Below, in pieces: positions 1 to 8,813 of a stretch of 64,000 bases of DNA (its first letter is position 1; the number at the start of each line of letters is the position of its first letter). The stretch lies in the NCBI GenBank assembly GCA_964635055.1, contig CAZWMT010000029.1:9997-73996 (forward strand), read 5' to 3'. The translations under genes and the position numbers were made by a program. The stretch comes from JAEUJM01 sp964635055. Its GTDB lineage: Bacteria; Actinomycetota; Acidimicrobiia; Acidimicrobiales; DATDAH01. The notes under the pieces are model-generated. The model had not been told where the DNA came from. It did no database searches and was given only the letters and a program-made list of their open reading frames with translations.

Positions 1-843
1 CCGCGCTCGGCGGTGGGCCCCGATCTCAACCAGGTGTTCGTGGGCTCCGAGGGCACCCTCGGGGTGATCGTGGGCAGCCGGCTGCGCCTGCACCCGGCGC
101 CGACCCACGAGCGGCGCGGCGCGTGGGGCTTCCCCTCGTTCGCGGCCGGCCTCGACGCCTGCCGCCGCATCCTGCGCCGCGGTGGCCGCCCGGCGGTGCT
201 GCGGCTCTACGACACGGTCGAGTCGGATCGGAACTTCGGCACCGGCGACGCCCATCACGTGGTGCTCGCCCTCGACGAAGGCGAGGCGTCGGTGGTCGAC
301 GGGTCGTGGGCGGTCGTGGCCGACGAGTGCGCCGCCGCCGACCCGCTCGACGAGGCCCTGGTCGAGACGTGGATGGGGCACCGCAACGACGTCTCGGCGC
401 TCGAGCGACTGATCTCGGGCGGGCTCGTGGTCGACACCATGGAGATCAGCGGCTCCTGGGCGGACCTGCCCGGCATCTACGACCGCACCATCGACGCCAT
501 CACCGCGGTGGAGGGCACCCTGGCGGCCAGCGCCCACCAGTCGCACGCCTACACCGACGGCGCCTGCCTGTACTTCACCTTCGCCGGCAAGCCCGAGCCC
601 GAGGCCAAGGACCACTTCTACCGGGCGGTGTGGGACGCGGGCACCCACGCCGTGCTGGCCGGCGGCGGCGCGCTCAGCCACCACCACGGCGTGGGCCTCA
701 ACCGGTCTCGCTTCGTACGGGAGGCGTTGGGGCCGGCGTTCGAGACGCTGGTCGCGGTGAAGCACGCGCTCGATCCGAACGGCATCCTGAACCCGGGCAA
801 GCTGGGGCTCCCCAGCCCCTTCGGCGACGTCGGTTCGTGGTGA
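1..843 (+). CDS. FAD-binding oxidase, alkyl-DHAP synthase-like (5' truncated)
   Basis: This is the C-terminal 280 residues of a flavoprotein whose start lies before the window. The reading frame is open from base 1. It opens on the end of the FAD-binding PCMH domain (VFVGSEGTLGVI), continues through the FAD-oxidase C-terminal domain, and ends with a His-rich stretch (LSHHHGVGLNRSRF) and the terminal DPNGILNPGKLGL signature. Together these are characteristic of alkyldihydroxyacetonephosphate synthase-like enzymes and D-lactate/glycolate oxidase relatives. The HHHG segment favours the alkyl-DHAP synthase branch. The glycerol-kinase-like gene two positions downstream fits a role in glycerol/ether-lipid or glycerol-3-phosphate chemistry, which is an inference from context. 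The exact substrate cannot be read from this fragment. Confidence 0.85.
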   Translation, partial: PRSAVGPDLNQVFVGSEGTLGVIVGSRLRLHPAPTHERRGAWGFPSFAAGLDACRRILRRGGRPAVLRLYDTVESDRNFGTGDAHHVVLALDEGEASVVDGSWAVVADECAAADPLDEALVETWMGHRNDVSALERLISGGLVVDTMEISGSWADLPGIYDRTIDAITAVEGTLAASAHQSHAYTDGACLYFTFAGKPEPEAKDHFYRAVWDAGTHAVLAGGGALSHHHGVGLNRSRFVREALGPAFETLVAVKHALDPNGILNPGKLGLPSPFGDVGSW

Positions 844-870
844 GCACCCGTTCCCGCTCATGAGCACGAC

Positions 871-1284
871 GTGACGCCGTCGCCCGCGAGGCCGCAACCC
901 CGCGCGGTGCTGATCGGTGCGGTGGTGACCCTGGTCATCGCGGTGCCCCCGGCCGTCATCGCCCAGGTCCAGGCCGACCGCGACGCCCTCGAGGGATCGA
1001 ACTGGGTGCTGGCGCTCTTCGCGCTGGTGCTCGTGGCGTTCATGGCGGGGGGCTGGGCGGCGGCCCGCCGCGGCCCCGAAAGCCCCCTGGCCAACGGAGC
1101 GACCGCGGCGTTGGTCGCCTACGCGTTGGTGCAGGGCTACGGCATCGGCCGGCACCTGGCCGACGGCGACGACGTCCGCTGGCTGGGCATCGCCTTCGCC
1201 GCGCTGCTCGCGGTGAGTTGCGGAACGGTCGGCGCCATACTCGCCTCCCTACGCGATCGCCGAGAACAGGAGCGGGCCACATGA
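871..1284 (+). CDS. Small membrane protein with four predicted TM segments
   Basis: This 137-residue protein starts at GTG 871, 27 nt after the flavoenzyme stop. It has four hydrophobic stretches at roughly residues 12-33, 46-68, 76-95 and 103-125, with short polar connections, and a basic C-terminus (LRDRREQERAT). The stop codon overlaps the start of the FGGY kinase (ATGA), so the two are very probably co-translated. I recognise no family with certainty; several actinobacterial operons carry similar anonymous 4-TM proteins. No catalytic motif is visible. Confidence 0.7.
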   Translation: MTPSPARPQPRAVLIGAVVTLVIAVPPAVIAQVQADRDALEGSNWVLALFALVLVAFMAGGWAAARRGPESPLANGATAALVAYALVQGYGIGRHLADGDDVRWLGIAFAALLAVSCGTVGAILASLRDRREQERAT

Positions 1285-2726
1285 GCATCCTCGTCATCGA
1301 CGTCGGCACCAGCGGTGTCCGGGCCGCGGTGGTCCGCCCCGACACGACCGTCACCCATGATCTGCACCGCGAGGTGCTGCCCGACTCTCCGGCGCCGGGC
1401 CTGGTCGAGTTCGACGCCGCGGCGATGGCCGAGGCCGCGCTCGACGTGGCCCGTACCGTGCTGGCCGACAGCGGGCCCGTCGACGCCGTGGGCATCGCCA
1501 ACCAGCGAGGGTCGACCGTGGTGTGGGATCGCGCGACCGGCCGGCCCGTGGGACCAGGCCTCGGCTGGCAGGACCTCCGAACGGTCGGCGAGTGCCTGGT
1601 GCTGGGCGCCGACGGCGTGCGCATGGCGCCGAACGCGTCGGCCACCAAGGTGGGCTGGCTGCTCGACCAGTTCGATCCCGAGCGGTCGCGCGACCTGTGC
1701 TTCGGCACGGTCGACTGCTGGATCGCCTGGCACCTGTCGGAGGGTGCCGTGCACGCCACCGACATGAGCAACGCCGGCGTGTCGGGCCTCCTCACCGGCG
1801 ACGGCACCCCCACCTGGTCCGACCGCGTGCTCACCGCACTGCGCATCCCCGACGCCATGCTGCCCGACCTGGTCGACTCCACCGGCGTGGTGGGTGCCGC
1901 CACGGCCTTGCCGGGAGCACCACCGATCGCCGGGATGGCCGGCGACCAGCAGGCGTCGCTGGTGGGCCAAGGTTGTGTGCGACGGGGGTTGGCCAAGATC
2001 ACCTTCGGCACCGGCGGGATGCTCGACCTGTGCCTCGGCCCCGAGCGACCGTCGTTCGACGTACGCGGCGAGGGCGGCACCTTCCCCATCGTCGCCTGGC
2101 GCGAGAACGGCGGCGTGGTCTGGGGCCTCGAGGCCATCATGTTGTCCGCCGGCACCAACGTCGAGTGGCTGCGGGACGACCTGGGCCTCATCACCACCGC
2201 GGCGGAGTCACACGAGTTGGCCTCGTCCGTCGAGTCCGCCGGAGGGGTCACCTACGTGCCGGCGCTGCTCGGCCTGGGCACTCCGGCGTGGGACTACGGC
2301 GCCCGTGGCGCCCTGTTCGGCCTCACCCGGGGCACCGAGCGGGCCCACGTGGTGCGGGCCGTGCTGGAAGGTGTGGCCCAGCGGGGCGCCGACCTCGTCG
2401 AGGCGGCGGAGGCCGACAGCGGTCTGTCCATCCCGGTGCTGCGGGTCGACGGCGGCATGAGCGCCAACCCCACCTTCGTGCAGGCCTTGGCCGACGCCGC
2501 GCAACGACCCGTCGAGGTGTCGCCCGCACTCGAGGCCACCACCCTCGGCGCCGCTTTCCTGGCCGGGCTGGCCACGGGCGCGTGGGCGGGGTGGGACGAC
2601 GTGGCCGATGCCTGGAAGCCGCGGCTCACCGTCGAACCGACGGGATCGTTCGACCGCGATCGCTGGCGCGATGCCCTGCGGCGGGCCGGTCACTGGCACG
2701 AGGACCTCAGCGCGCTCGACTTCTAG
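1281..2726 (+). CDS. FGGY-family carbohydrate kinase, glycerol kinase-like
   Basis: This 481-residue kinase phosphorylates a polyol or sugar with ATP in the cytoplasm. ATG 1281 overlaps the previous stop by 4 nt and gives the canonical N-terminus (MSILVIDVGTSGVRAAVV, the first phosphate motif). An in-frame extension from 1218 would add only shadow sequence. Later motifs are GDQQASLVGQG, which carries the catalytic Asp near residue 223, then FGTGGMLD, and the adenosine motif RVDGGMSANP near residue 392. Length and motifs match glycerol kinase, but the glycerol-site segment NQRETT of GlpK reads NQRGST here, so the substrate may not be glycerol. Co-occurrence with an alkyl-DHAP-synthase-like flavoenzyme suggests three-carbon polyol or ether-lipid metabolism. 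Confidence 0.85.
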   Translation: MSILVIDVGTSGVRAAVVRPDTTVTHDLHREVLPDSPAPGLVEFDAAAMAEAALDVARTVLADSGPVDAVGIANQRGSTVVWDRATGRPVGPGLGWQDLRTVGECLVLGADGVRMAPNASATKVGWLLDQFDPERSRDLCFGTVDCWIAWHLSEGAVHATDMSNAGVSGLLTGDGTPTWSDRVLTALRIPDAMLPDLVDSTGVVGAATALPGAPPIAGMAGDQQASLVGQGCVRRGLAKITFGTGGMLDLCLGPERPSFDVRGEGGTFPIVAWRENGGVVWGLEAIMLSAGTNVEWLRDDLGLITTAAESHELASSVESAGGVTYVPALLGLGTPAWDYGARGALFGLTRGTERAHVVRAVLEGVAQRGADLVEAAEADSGLSIPVLRVDGGMSANPTFVQALADAAQRPVEVSPALEATTLGAAFLAGLATGAWAGWDDVADAWKPRLTVEPTGSFDRDRWRDALRRAGHWHEDLSALDF

Positions 2727-2801
2727 ACACCTGCGGCGCGTCCACCACCTCCGCCCGAGAACGTGGATGCGTCCCGTGGTGCCCCGGGCCAACCTGGTGC
2801 G

Positions 2802-3455
2802 GTGAACGCGAACGATCCCGACACGGTGCGGCGGAGCTACGACGCTGTGGCCGAGGACTACGCGGCGAACATCGGCGACGAGCTCGGCGGCAAGCCGCTG
2901 GACCGCTGGCTGCTGGAGCGCGTGGTCGCGTTCGCCGACGGCGGGCCCATCCTCGATGCCGGCTGCGGCCCGGGTCATGTCGCCGGATTCCTGGCGTCGG
3001 CTGCCCCGACCGCGTCCGTGCACGGGTTCGACCTGTCACCGGTGATGGTGGCGCTGGCGCAACATCGGGTGCCCGAGGCGTCGTTTCGGGTGGGTGACCT
3101 GTTCGACCCGCCGTCCCACGGCGACGGGGGCGGTTGGGCGGCGATCGTCGCCTTCTACTCGATCGTCCACCTCGACGCCGACGAGCTGCCCGAGGTGTTC
3201 ACCGCGCTGCGCTCCCGCGTGCGGCCCGGCGGCCGGCTCTTGGTGGCCTGCCACTGTGGCGACGACCGCATCCACCTCGACGAGTGGTGGGGCCACGACG
3301 TGACACTGGACTTCGTGTTCCACGAGCGGGAGGCGGTGATCGGGGCGCTCACCCTCGCGGGCCTGCAGGTGGACGAGGTGATCGTGCGGTCGCCCTATGC
3401 GGGGGTCGAGCACCCGAGCCAGCGGCTCTACCTGCTCGCGTCGGCTCCGGGCTGA
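2802..3455 (+). CDS. Class I SAM-dependent methyltransferase
   Basis: This 217-residue methyltransferase has the Rossmann SAM-binding motif I (ILDAGCGPGHVAGFL) near residue 46, then VHGFDLSPVMV (motif II acidic residue) and an FYSIVHLDADEL segment typical of Methyltransf_25/11 proteins. The N-terminal VRRSYDAVAEDYAAN is the usual start of small-molecule or lipid methyltransferases. GTG 2802 is chosen because it places this motif near the N-terminus; GTG 2763 is an alternative in the same frame. The gene stands alone between the kinase and a convergent PhzF gene. The substrate is unknown. Confidence 0.85.
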   Translation: MNANDPDTVRRSYDAVAEDYAANIGDELGGKPLDRWLLERVVAFADGGPILDAGCGPGHVAGFLASAAPTASVHGFDLSPVMVALAQHRVPEASFRVGDLFDPPSHGDGGGWAAIVAFYSIVHLDADELPEVFTALRSRVRPGGRLLVACHCGDDRIHLDEWWGHDVTLDFVFHEREAVIGALTLAGLQVDEVIVRSPYAGVEHPSQRLYLLASAPG

Positions 3456-3681
3456 GGTCTGCCGTCGGTCGACGAGCCCGGCGACGACGACTGCCCCGCC
3501 GGGGTACGCGCCTGAGCAGCAGCGTCCACGACCGCTGGGAAGCCCCTCCACCAGCACTCGAGGATCCGGAGGCCATCGACCCATCTGCCGGGCGTGTGGC
3601 CTCCGGCGCGTCAAGCTCCACGAACGACCCTCGCGCTCGGATTCCGACGGCCAGTGCGTCGAGTGCCGACTGGGCGCAACC

Positions 3682-4512
3682 TCAGAGCTCGACCACGCCC
3701 CGCACCCGGGTCGTCGTCGCCCCACCCACCCAGATGGTCCCGCCGGAGTCCTGGTCGATGTCGACCAGGCCGTGGCGGCCGAGCACCGTGCCCTGCCGGG
3801 AGCGGTAGGGCGCGCGCAGCGTGCCGTCACCCAGGAGCCAGCACGCGAGCGAGGCGTTGAGGCTGCCGGTGACCGGGTCCTCCACCGTGATGGCGTCCTT
3901 CGGGAAGAACGCCCGCACCTCGATGGCGGCCTCGTCGCCGTCGGGCAGGAGGGTCACGAGGCCGACCTTGCGCTCCCCCGGCACCGGCTGGACCGCGAGC
4001 AACTCGTCGAGCGAGCCGAGCTCGAGCGCGATCCACTCGGGACCGTTGTCGACCCATTCGGCCCGCTGCACCGAGGCCGGGTCGAGTTGCAGCTGCCGGC
4101 ACGCCTCGGCCAGCACCTCGGGCTCCACGGGCCCCGACCGGATCAGCGGCGGCGCCGCGAACGAGTAGCGCCCGTCGGGCGTGGCGCGCAGAGCGACGAG
4201 CCCGACACCGCACTCCTGCACCGGGTGCTCACCCTTGGGCCGCCCGCCCGCCTCCCGCCAGGCGTGGGCGCTGCCCAACGTGGGGTGGCCGGCGAAGGGC
4301 AACTCGAAGCCGGGGGTGAAGATCCGCAGCAGGTAGTCCGCCGCCGGGTCAGCGGGCGAGCACACGAACGTGGTCTCCGAGAAGTTCATCCAATGAGCGA
4401 AGCGCTGCATCTCCTCGGTGCTGAGCCCGTCGGCGTCGAGCACCACCGCCACCGGGTTGCCCGAGAAGGGCCCGGTGTCGAAGACGTCCACCTCGAAGAT
4501 CGGTCGCGACAT
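3682..4512 (-). CDS. PhzF family isomerase/epimerase-like protein
   Basis: This 276-residue protein is the normal PhzF length (about 260-290). It shows the duplicated diaminopimelate-epimerase-like fold signatures: VFDTGPFSGNPVAVV at the N-terminus, SETTFV with the conserved catalytic Glu near residue 46, LPFAGHPTLGSAH, and VEDPVTGSLNASLACW in the second half. Family members isomerise or epimerise small acidic metabolites. PhzF itself acts in phenazine synthesis, but no other phenazine genes are nearby, so a phenazine role is unsupported. It converges with the methyltransferase gene. The 226 bp between them hold nothing recognisable. Confidence 0.92.
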   Translation of the reverse strand: MSRPIFEVDVFDTGPFSGNPVAVVLDADGLSTEEMQRFAHWMNFSETTFVCSPADPAADYLLRIFTPGFELPFAGHPTLGSAHAWREAGGRPKGEHPVQECGVGLVALRATPDGRYSFAAPPLIRSGPVEPEVLAEACRQLQLDPASVQRAEWVDNGPEWIALELGSLDELLAVQPVPGERKVGLVTLLPDGDEAAIEVRAFFPKDAITVEDPVTGSLNASLACWLLGDGTLRAPYRSRQGTVLGRHGLVDIDQDSGGTIWVGGATTTRVRGVVEL

Positions 4513-4596
4513 CTCCCGAGCGTGCCACGTGGTCCGCCGGAGGTCGGCAGCTTTCGCCTCGACCGATCTGACGGCAACAGCGCAACACGACGACAG

Positions 4597-6039
4597 TCAG
4601 TCGACGGGGTGGTCGGTGAAGACGACGCTGATCGAGTGACCGGTGGAGGACCAGTTGGGGACGTTGATGGTCTGGGGGTGATCGGCGTCCCCCCGGGGCA
4701 CGTTGGTCAGGGTGATCGTGCCGTCGGGCTCGTCGGCGCCCGGCAGGAACACGTCGACGCCGGCCTGGAACGGTTGGTCGGAGAAGTAGGGCAAGGGCTC
4801 GAGCGTGGACACCCCGGGTGACGCCGCGTCGTCGTGCAGGTGCAGCGCGATGACGCCGTTGCCCACGAAGCTGCGGATCGCGTTCACGGCCGGCTCATCG
4901 CCGCGCTCACTCGAGGTGCTGATCTCCAGCACGTCGCGCTCGTCGCCGGGGCGATCGACGTCGTCCTCTGCGTACCACTCCCGCATCCGCATGACGACGA
5001 GGGCGGCGTGGTCGTCCCCCGTGTTGGTGTTGGCCCGGGTGGCGCCGTCGGGCCCCGACGAGAGCAGGCGCACCAGGCCGCTGCTGCGCACGTAGGGCTG
5101 GAGGTACAGGTGGTGCACGACATCGGTGTCGGGCGACGACAGCGCATACTCGTAGTGCGCACCCGACTCGGCGACGAACGGCCCGAACTCGCCGTCGGCG
5201 CCGAGCTCGAACGACACGTGGGGTTCCTCCCCCACCCGGGCACCGGTGTCGGGGTCGATGTCCCACACGTCGAGGGTGGCGCCGTCCCGACCGGTGTTGG
5301 CGGGAAACTCCACGGCCCGACCCGACAGCACCACGGGATCGCGCTGCGACACGATGTCGACCACTTCGGGCGGCTCGCCGACGAGGAACTCGTACTGCGC
5401 CTCGAACGACTCCGGTGACGTCGCCACCTCGACATGGGACTGGCCGGGGTTCGTTTCCTGCGTGGGGGCCAGGCAGGGCACCCCGTCGGGGCAGGGTGCG
5501 CCGTCGAGGGCCACGTACTTGGCGACCTTCGCGGCCCGGGTCGGGTCGGCCAGGTACGTGCTGGCGACGAACGTCCCCCGCGAATGGCCCACCAGGTAGA
5601 CCTGCTCGGTGTCGAAGCGGTCGAGGGTGTCATCGATCACCTCGTCCAGGCCGTCGGCGTAGCCCTCGATGTCGAATCCGGCCCCGTCGTGGTCGTAGGC
5701 GACGATGCGGTCCTGCGGGTACCCGTTGGCGGCGAAGCGAACGGCCTGCGACTCGTACTGCTGCGCCGAGCCCGCGAACCCGTGCACGAAGACGATGGGT
5801 AGCGCGATGTGGTCGGGCACTGCCGGGAGAGGGTCGGTGCCGTCCGTGTTGACGGCGGCGTCGTCACCACCCGGCAGCGCGGCGATCTCGGGATCGACCG
5901 GTTGCTGCTCCGTGGTCGCCGCCGCCCTGGTCCCCCCACTGCCATCGTCGTCGGCATCGGACGAGCAGGCAGCGACCACCGCGAAGAGCAGCACTGCGAC
6001 GAGCGACGCCTTCCGGAACGCGCTGGCGTGAATGGCCAT
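4597..6039 (-). CDS. Lipoprotein alpha/beta hydrolase, lipase-like
   Basis: This 480-residue secreted lipoprotein has a signal peptide at residues 1-24, a lipobox AVVAAC with Cys25, and a Ser/Asp/Gly-rich linker. The alpha/beta hydrolase domain follows, with the oxyanion segment VFVHGFAGSAQQYES at about 83-97 and the nucleophile elbow GHSRG (Ser153). The C-terminal half contains a region resembling lipase accessory beta domains. It probably hydrolyses lipid or ester substrates at the cell surface. ATG 6039 is chosen because it starts exactly at the signal peptide; the frame can be opened back to 6144, but that would run into the promoter of the divergent RNase P RNA gene. The triad Asp and His are not assigned. 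Confidence 0.85.
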   Translation of the reverse strand: MAIHASAFRKASLVAVLLFAVVAACSSDADDDGSGGTRAAATTEQQPVDPEIAALPGGDDAAVNTDGTDPLPAVPDHIALPIVFVHGFAGSAQQYESQAVRFAANGYPQDRIVAYDHDGAGFDIEGYADGLDEVIDDTLDRFDTEQVYLVGHSRGTFVASTYLADPTRAAKVAKYVALDGAPCPDGVPCLAPTQETNPGQSHVEVATSPESFEAQYEFLVGEPPEVVDIVSQRDPVVLSGRAVEFPANTGRDGATLDVWDIDPDTGARVGEEPHVSFELGADGEFGPFVAESGAHYEYALSSPDTDVVHHLYLQPYVRSSGLVRLLSSGPDGATRANTNTGDDHAALVVMRMREWYAEDDVDRPGDERDVLEISTSSERGDEPAVNAIRSFVGNGVIALHLHDDAASPGVSTLEPLPYFSDQPFQAGVDVFLPGADEPDGTITLTNVPRGDADHPQTINVPNWSSTGHSISVVFTDHPVD

Positions 6040-6141
6040 GGCCGTCGGAGCGTAGGCGGCGATTGGCGCCGCCGTGCTTCCACGATCGCGGTCCCCCACG
6101 GTGCGTTCCCTGCAACGAGCCACGGAAGCGGCTCGGGCTGG

Positions 6142-6147
6142 CACAAT
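6142..6147 (+). promoter_or_regulatory. Probable -10 element of rnpB
   Basis: CACAAT, within TGGCACAATGGGG, lies 7 nt before the first base pair of the RNase P RNA P1 helix. That is the expected -10 to transcription-start distance. No good -35 match is seen at a 16-18 nt spacing. Confidence 0.4.
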
Positions 6148-6154
6148 GGGGGCG

Positions 6155-6519
<365 letters not shown>

Positions 6520-6558
6520 CACCCCGCCGGCCGTTCATGAAGGTCGGGCGGACACCCT

Positions 6559-7758
6559 TCAGGGCAGGATGATCGGCATCGATTCCCAGCCACGGACCGT
6601 CGAGGTCGGCGCGAGCTTCATGCCGGCGGGGTCGACGTCCCATTCGGGGAACCGTGTGAGCAGCTCGTCGAGGGCGACCCTTCCCTCGAGGCGGGCCAGG
6701 CTGGCGCCCAGGCAGAAGTGCAGGCCGAAGCCGAAGGTGAGGTGCTGGATGTCCTCACGGTGGATGTCGAACACGTCAGGGTCGGGGTAGCGGCGGGGAT
6801 CACGGTTCGCCGACGCAACCGACAGGAGCATGGCGCTGCCGGCGGGGACCGTGGTCCCGTGGTACTCGACGTCGTGCATCACGTACCGGGCGACGGCGTG
6901 CCCGGTCGGCTCGAACCGGAGCGCCTCGTCGATCACCTTGGGAACGAGGGTGCGGTCCTCGACCACTTGGCGCCGCTGGTCGGGGTGCTCGGCCAGCAAC
7001 TTGGCCAGCCAACCGATGAGGCGTCCGGTGGTCTCGTTGCCGGCGCCGGCCAACACCGCGGTGTAGGTGAGGACCTCCGGGCGGGTCAACGTGCGCGTCG
7101 TGCCGGTCTCGTCGTCGAACTCGGCGTTGAGCAGCTGGGTCATGAGGTCGTCCGACGGGTGCTTCGATCGCCACTCGATGTAGTCCTCGAAGTGATCCGC
7201 GGGGGCGACGCTCTCCTTCCTCACCGCCATGGGCTGGCCGGGCACCGTGCGCAGGTTCGCGTCGGTCCGATCACGCACCGCCTCCTGGTCCTGCTCCGGG
7301 ATCCCGAGGAGCATGCCGATCACCCGCATCGGCAGCATGGAGGCCAACTCGGTGATGATGTCGAAGCCGTCCGAGCCCACGAGCGGGTCGAGACAGGCGA
7401 CGCAGAACGCACGCACCTGGTCCTCCAGCGCCGCCATGCGCCGGGGGGTGAAGACCCGGGACAGGAGACCTCGGTGCATGGTGTGCAGCGGCGGGTCCTC
7501 GAACAGCACCACACCGGGCGGCAGGTCCACCCCTGCCTTGATGATGTCGAGGATGTCGCTGCGGGTGCTGGAGAACGTCTGCCAGTCCAGCAGCGCCTGC
7601 TCCACGTCCCCGTGCTGTGACAGCACCCAGAAGTCGTACCGCTCGTTGTGGTAGATCGGCGCCTCGTCCCGGAGCCGCGCGTAGACGGGGTACGGGTCGG
7701 CGTTGATCTCGACGTCGTACGGGTCGAAGTAGACCTCGGTCGCGTCCAGCGTGGTCAT
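6559..7758 (-). CDS. Cytochrome P450
   Basis: This 399-residue soluble bacterial P450 has the normal length. The oxygen-binding I-helix reads AGAGNETTG (about 237-245), the K-helix ExxR is EALR (278-281), and the heme loop is FGFGLHFCLGASLARLE with the thiolate Cys349. It is a monooxygenase needing a separate ferredoxin and reductase, neither of which is nearby. The start ATG 7758 gives the family-typical N-terminus (MTTLDATEVYFDPYDVE), and longer in-frame readings look non-coding. It sits downstream of, and on the same strand as, the DrrAB-type exporter, but a gap of about 270 bp argues against firm co-transcription. The substrate is unknown; actinobacterial P450s of this type often act on lipids, steroids or xenobiotics. 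Confidence 0.95.
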   Translation of the reverse strand: MTTLDATEVYFDPYDVEINADPYPVYARLRDEAPIYHNERYDFWVLSQHGDVEQALLDWQTFSSTRSDILDIIKAGVDLPPGVVLFEDPPLHTMHRGLLSRVFTPRRMAALEDQVRAFCVACLDPLVGSDGFDIITELASMLPMRVIGMLLGIPEQDQEAVRDRTDANLRTVPGQPMAVRKESVAPADHFEDYIEWRSKHPSDDLMTQLLNAEFDDETGTTRTLTRPEVLTYTAVLAGAGNETTGRLIGWLAKLLAEHPDQRRQVVEDRTLVPKVIDEALRFEPTGHAVARYVMHDVEYHGTTVPAGSAMLLSVASANRDPRRYPDPDVFDIHREDIQHLTFGFGLHFCLGASLARLEGRVALDELLTRFPEWDVDPAGMKLAPTSTVRGWESMPIILP

Positions 7759-7798
7759 GGGGCAACCCCTCCGGGTTGTGGCGGTGGCAGGTGCTGCC

Positions 7799-7981
7799 CT
7801 ACCAGTAGAGGCGCTCGATGATCTGGATGCACACCGAGGACTTCTCGCCCAGCCAGATCGGCCCACACCGGCCGAGGTTGCCCGCGGTCATGGCCATCTC
7901 GGAGCACGGCGGCCAGTCGTCCTTGTCCCAGCCGTGCTCGTGCCCAGCGCGCCGACGACCACTGGTGCCAGGGCCGGTCAT
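7799..7981 (-). CDS. Possible small protein with Trp/Cys-rich core
   Basis: This 60-residue frame lies between the exporter permease and the P450. Its codons end in G or C almost throughout, as in real genes here, and the sequence is not low-complexity: it contains HGWDKDDWPPCSEMA and CGPIWLGEKSSVCIQ, with three Cys and four Trp. The frame is also open upstream, into the end of the permease gene, so it could be the tail of a decayed larger gene. The D-x-D-x-W-PP pattern faintly recalls NucA/NucB-type nucleases, but this is too short for that fold. I do not recognise it. Confidence 0.3.
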   Translation of the reverse strand: MTGPGTSGRRRAGHEHGWDKDDWPPCSEMAMTAGNLGRCGPIWLGEKSSVCIQIIERLYW

Positions 7982-8030
7982 GTCGGGCCAGACGCCGGTG
8001 GCGATGCCGTGACGGAGGGCGCGGATGGTG

Positions 8031-8813
8031 TCACTGGGCTGCTGGGGTCGGTGCTCGGCGGCGGTAGAGGCCCAACGCCAGCGCGTACGACACGACCAGG
8101 ATGCCCGCGCACCAGGTGAGGGCGACCCAGAGGTCGGGGCCGGCGGTTCCCTCCGTCAGGAGCGAGCGCATGGTCTCGATGATCGGTGTCATCGGCTGGT
8201 TGTCCGCGAAGCCTCTCAGCCACGGCTTCATCGAGTCCGTCGGGACGAACGACGGGCTGATGAAGATCAGGAGCAGCAGGATGTAGCTGAAGGCGCCGGC
8301 GCCCTCGACGGTCTTCGCCAGGAGGCCGAAGAGCATGGCCAGCCAGGTGGTCGCCAGGATGAACAGGGCCAGCAGGCCGAAGAACAGGAGCCATGCCGCT
8401 GTGTCCGCCGCCGGGCGGAACCCGACGAGGAGGGCGACGACGATCACCAGCACGCAGGAGAAGAGGTTGGACAAGGTGGACGACAGGGCCTGCCCGCTGA
8501 GCACCGACGAGGGGCTCACCGGCATGGTTCGGAATCGACTGATGATGCCGTTCTGGAGGTCGGTGCTGAGGCGCACGGCGGCGTAGGCGATGCCGCTCGC
8601 CACCGTCATGATGACGACCCCAGGGGTGATGAAGTCGACATAGTTGATCGCCCCCGTCTGCTCGCCGAGGGCACCGCCGAAGATGTAGACGAACAGCAAC
8701 AGCATGGCGATGGGCATCAGGACGACCGTGATGATCGTGTCGAGGCTGCGCGTCGTGTGACGGAGGCTGCGCTTCGTCATGGTCCAGGTGTCAGTGAGCA
8801 CTCGCACGACCAT
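8031..8813 (-). CDS. ABC-2 type exporter permease (DrrB-like)
   Basis: This 260-residue membrane subunit pairs with the adjacent DrrA-like ATPase. Six hydrophobic segments are visible, beginning with VVLMPIAMLLLFVYIFGGA. The cytoplasmic loop NGIISRFRTMPVSPSSVLSG is the ABC-2 coupling motif seen in daunorubicin-resistance DrrB and relatives. The gene overlaps the end of the ATPase gene by about 23 nt if ATG 8813 is used. ATG 8828 (longer) and ATG 8780 (no overlap) are alternatives, but the retained VLTDTWTMTKRSLRHTTRS segment is conserved in such proteins. Probable role: export of a hydrophobic compound or lipid. Confidence 0.9.
   Translation of the reverse strand: MVVRVLTDTWTMTKRSLRHTTRSLDTIITVVLMPIAMLLLFVYIFGGALGEQTGAINYVDFITPGVVIMTVASGIAYAAVRLSTDLQNGIISRFRTMPVSPSSVLSGQALSSTLSNLFSCVLVIVVALLVGFRPAADTAAWLLFFGLLALFILATTWLAMLFGLLAKTVEGAGAFSYILLLLIFISPSFVPTDSMKPWLRGFADNQPMTPIIETMRSLLTEGTAGPDLWVALTWCAGILVVSYALALGLYRRRAPTPAAQ

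Noticed and set aside
3682..4512. Phenazine biosynthesis locus
   Set aside because: Only the PhzF homologue is present; PhzF-like isomerases occur widely without phenazine genes.
6039..6144. Longer start for the lipase-like lipoprotein at 6144
   Set aside because: The extension adds a non-hydrophobic leader before the signal peptide and runs into the rnpB promoter; ATG 6039 sits exactly at the signal peptide.
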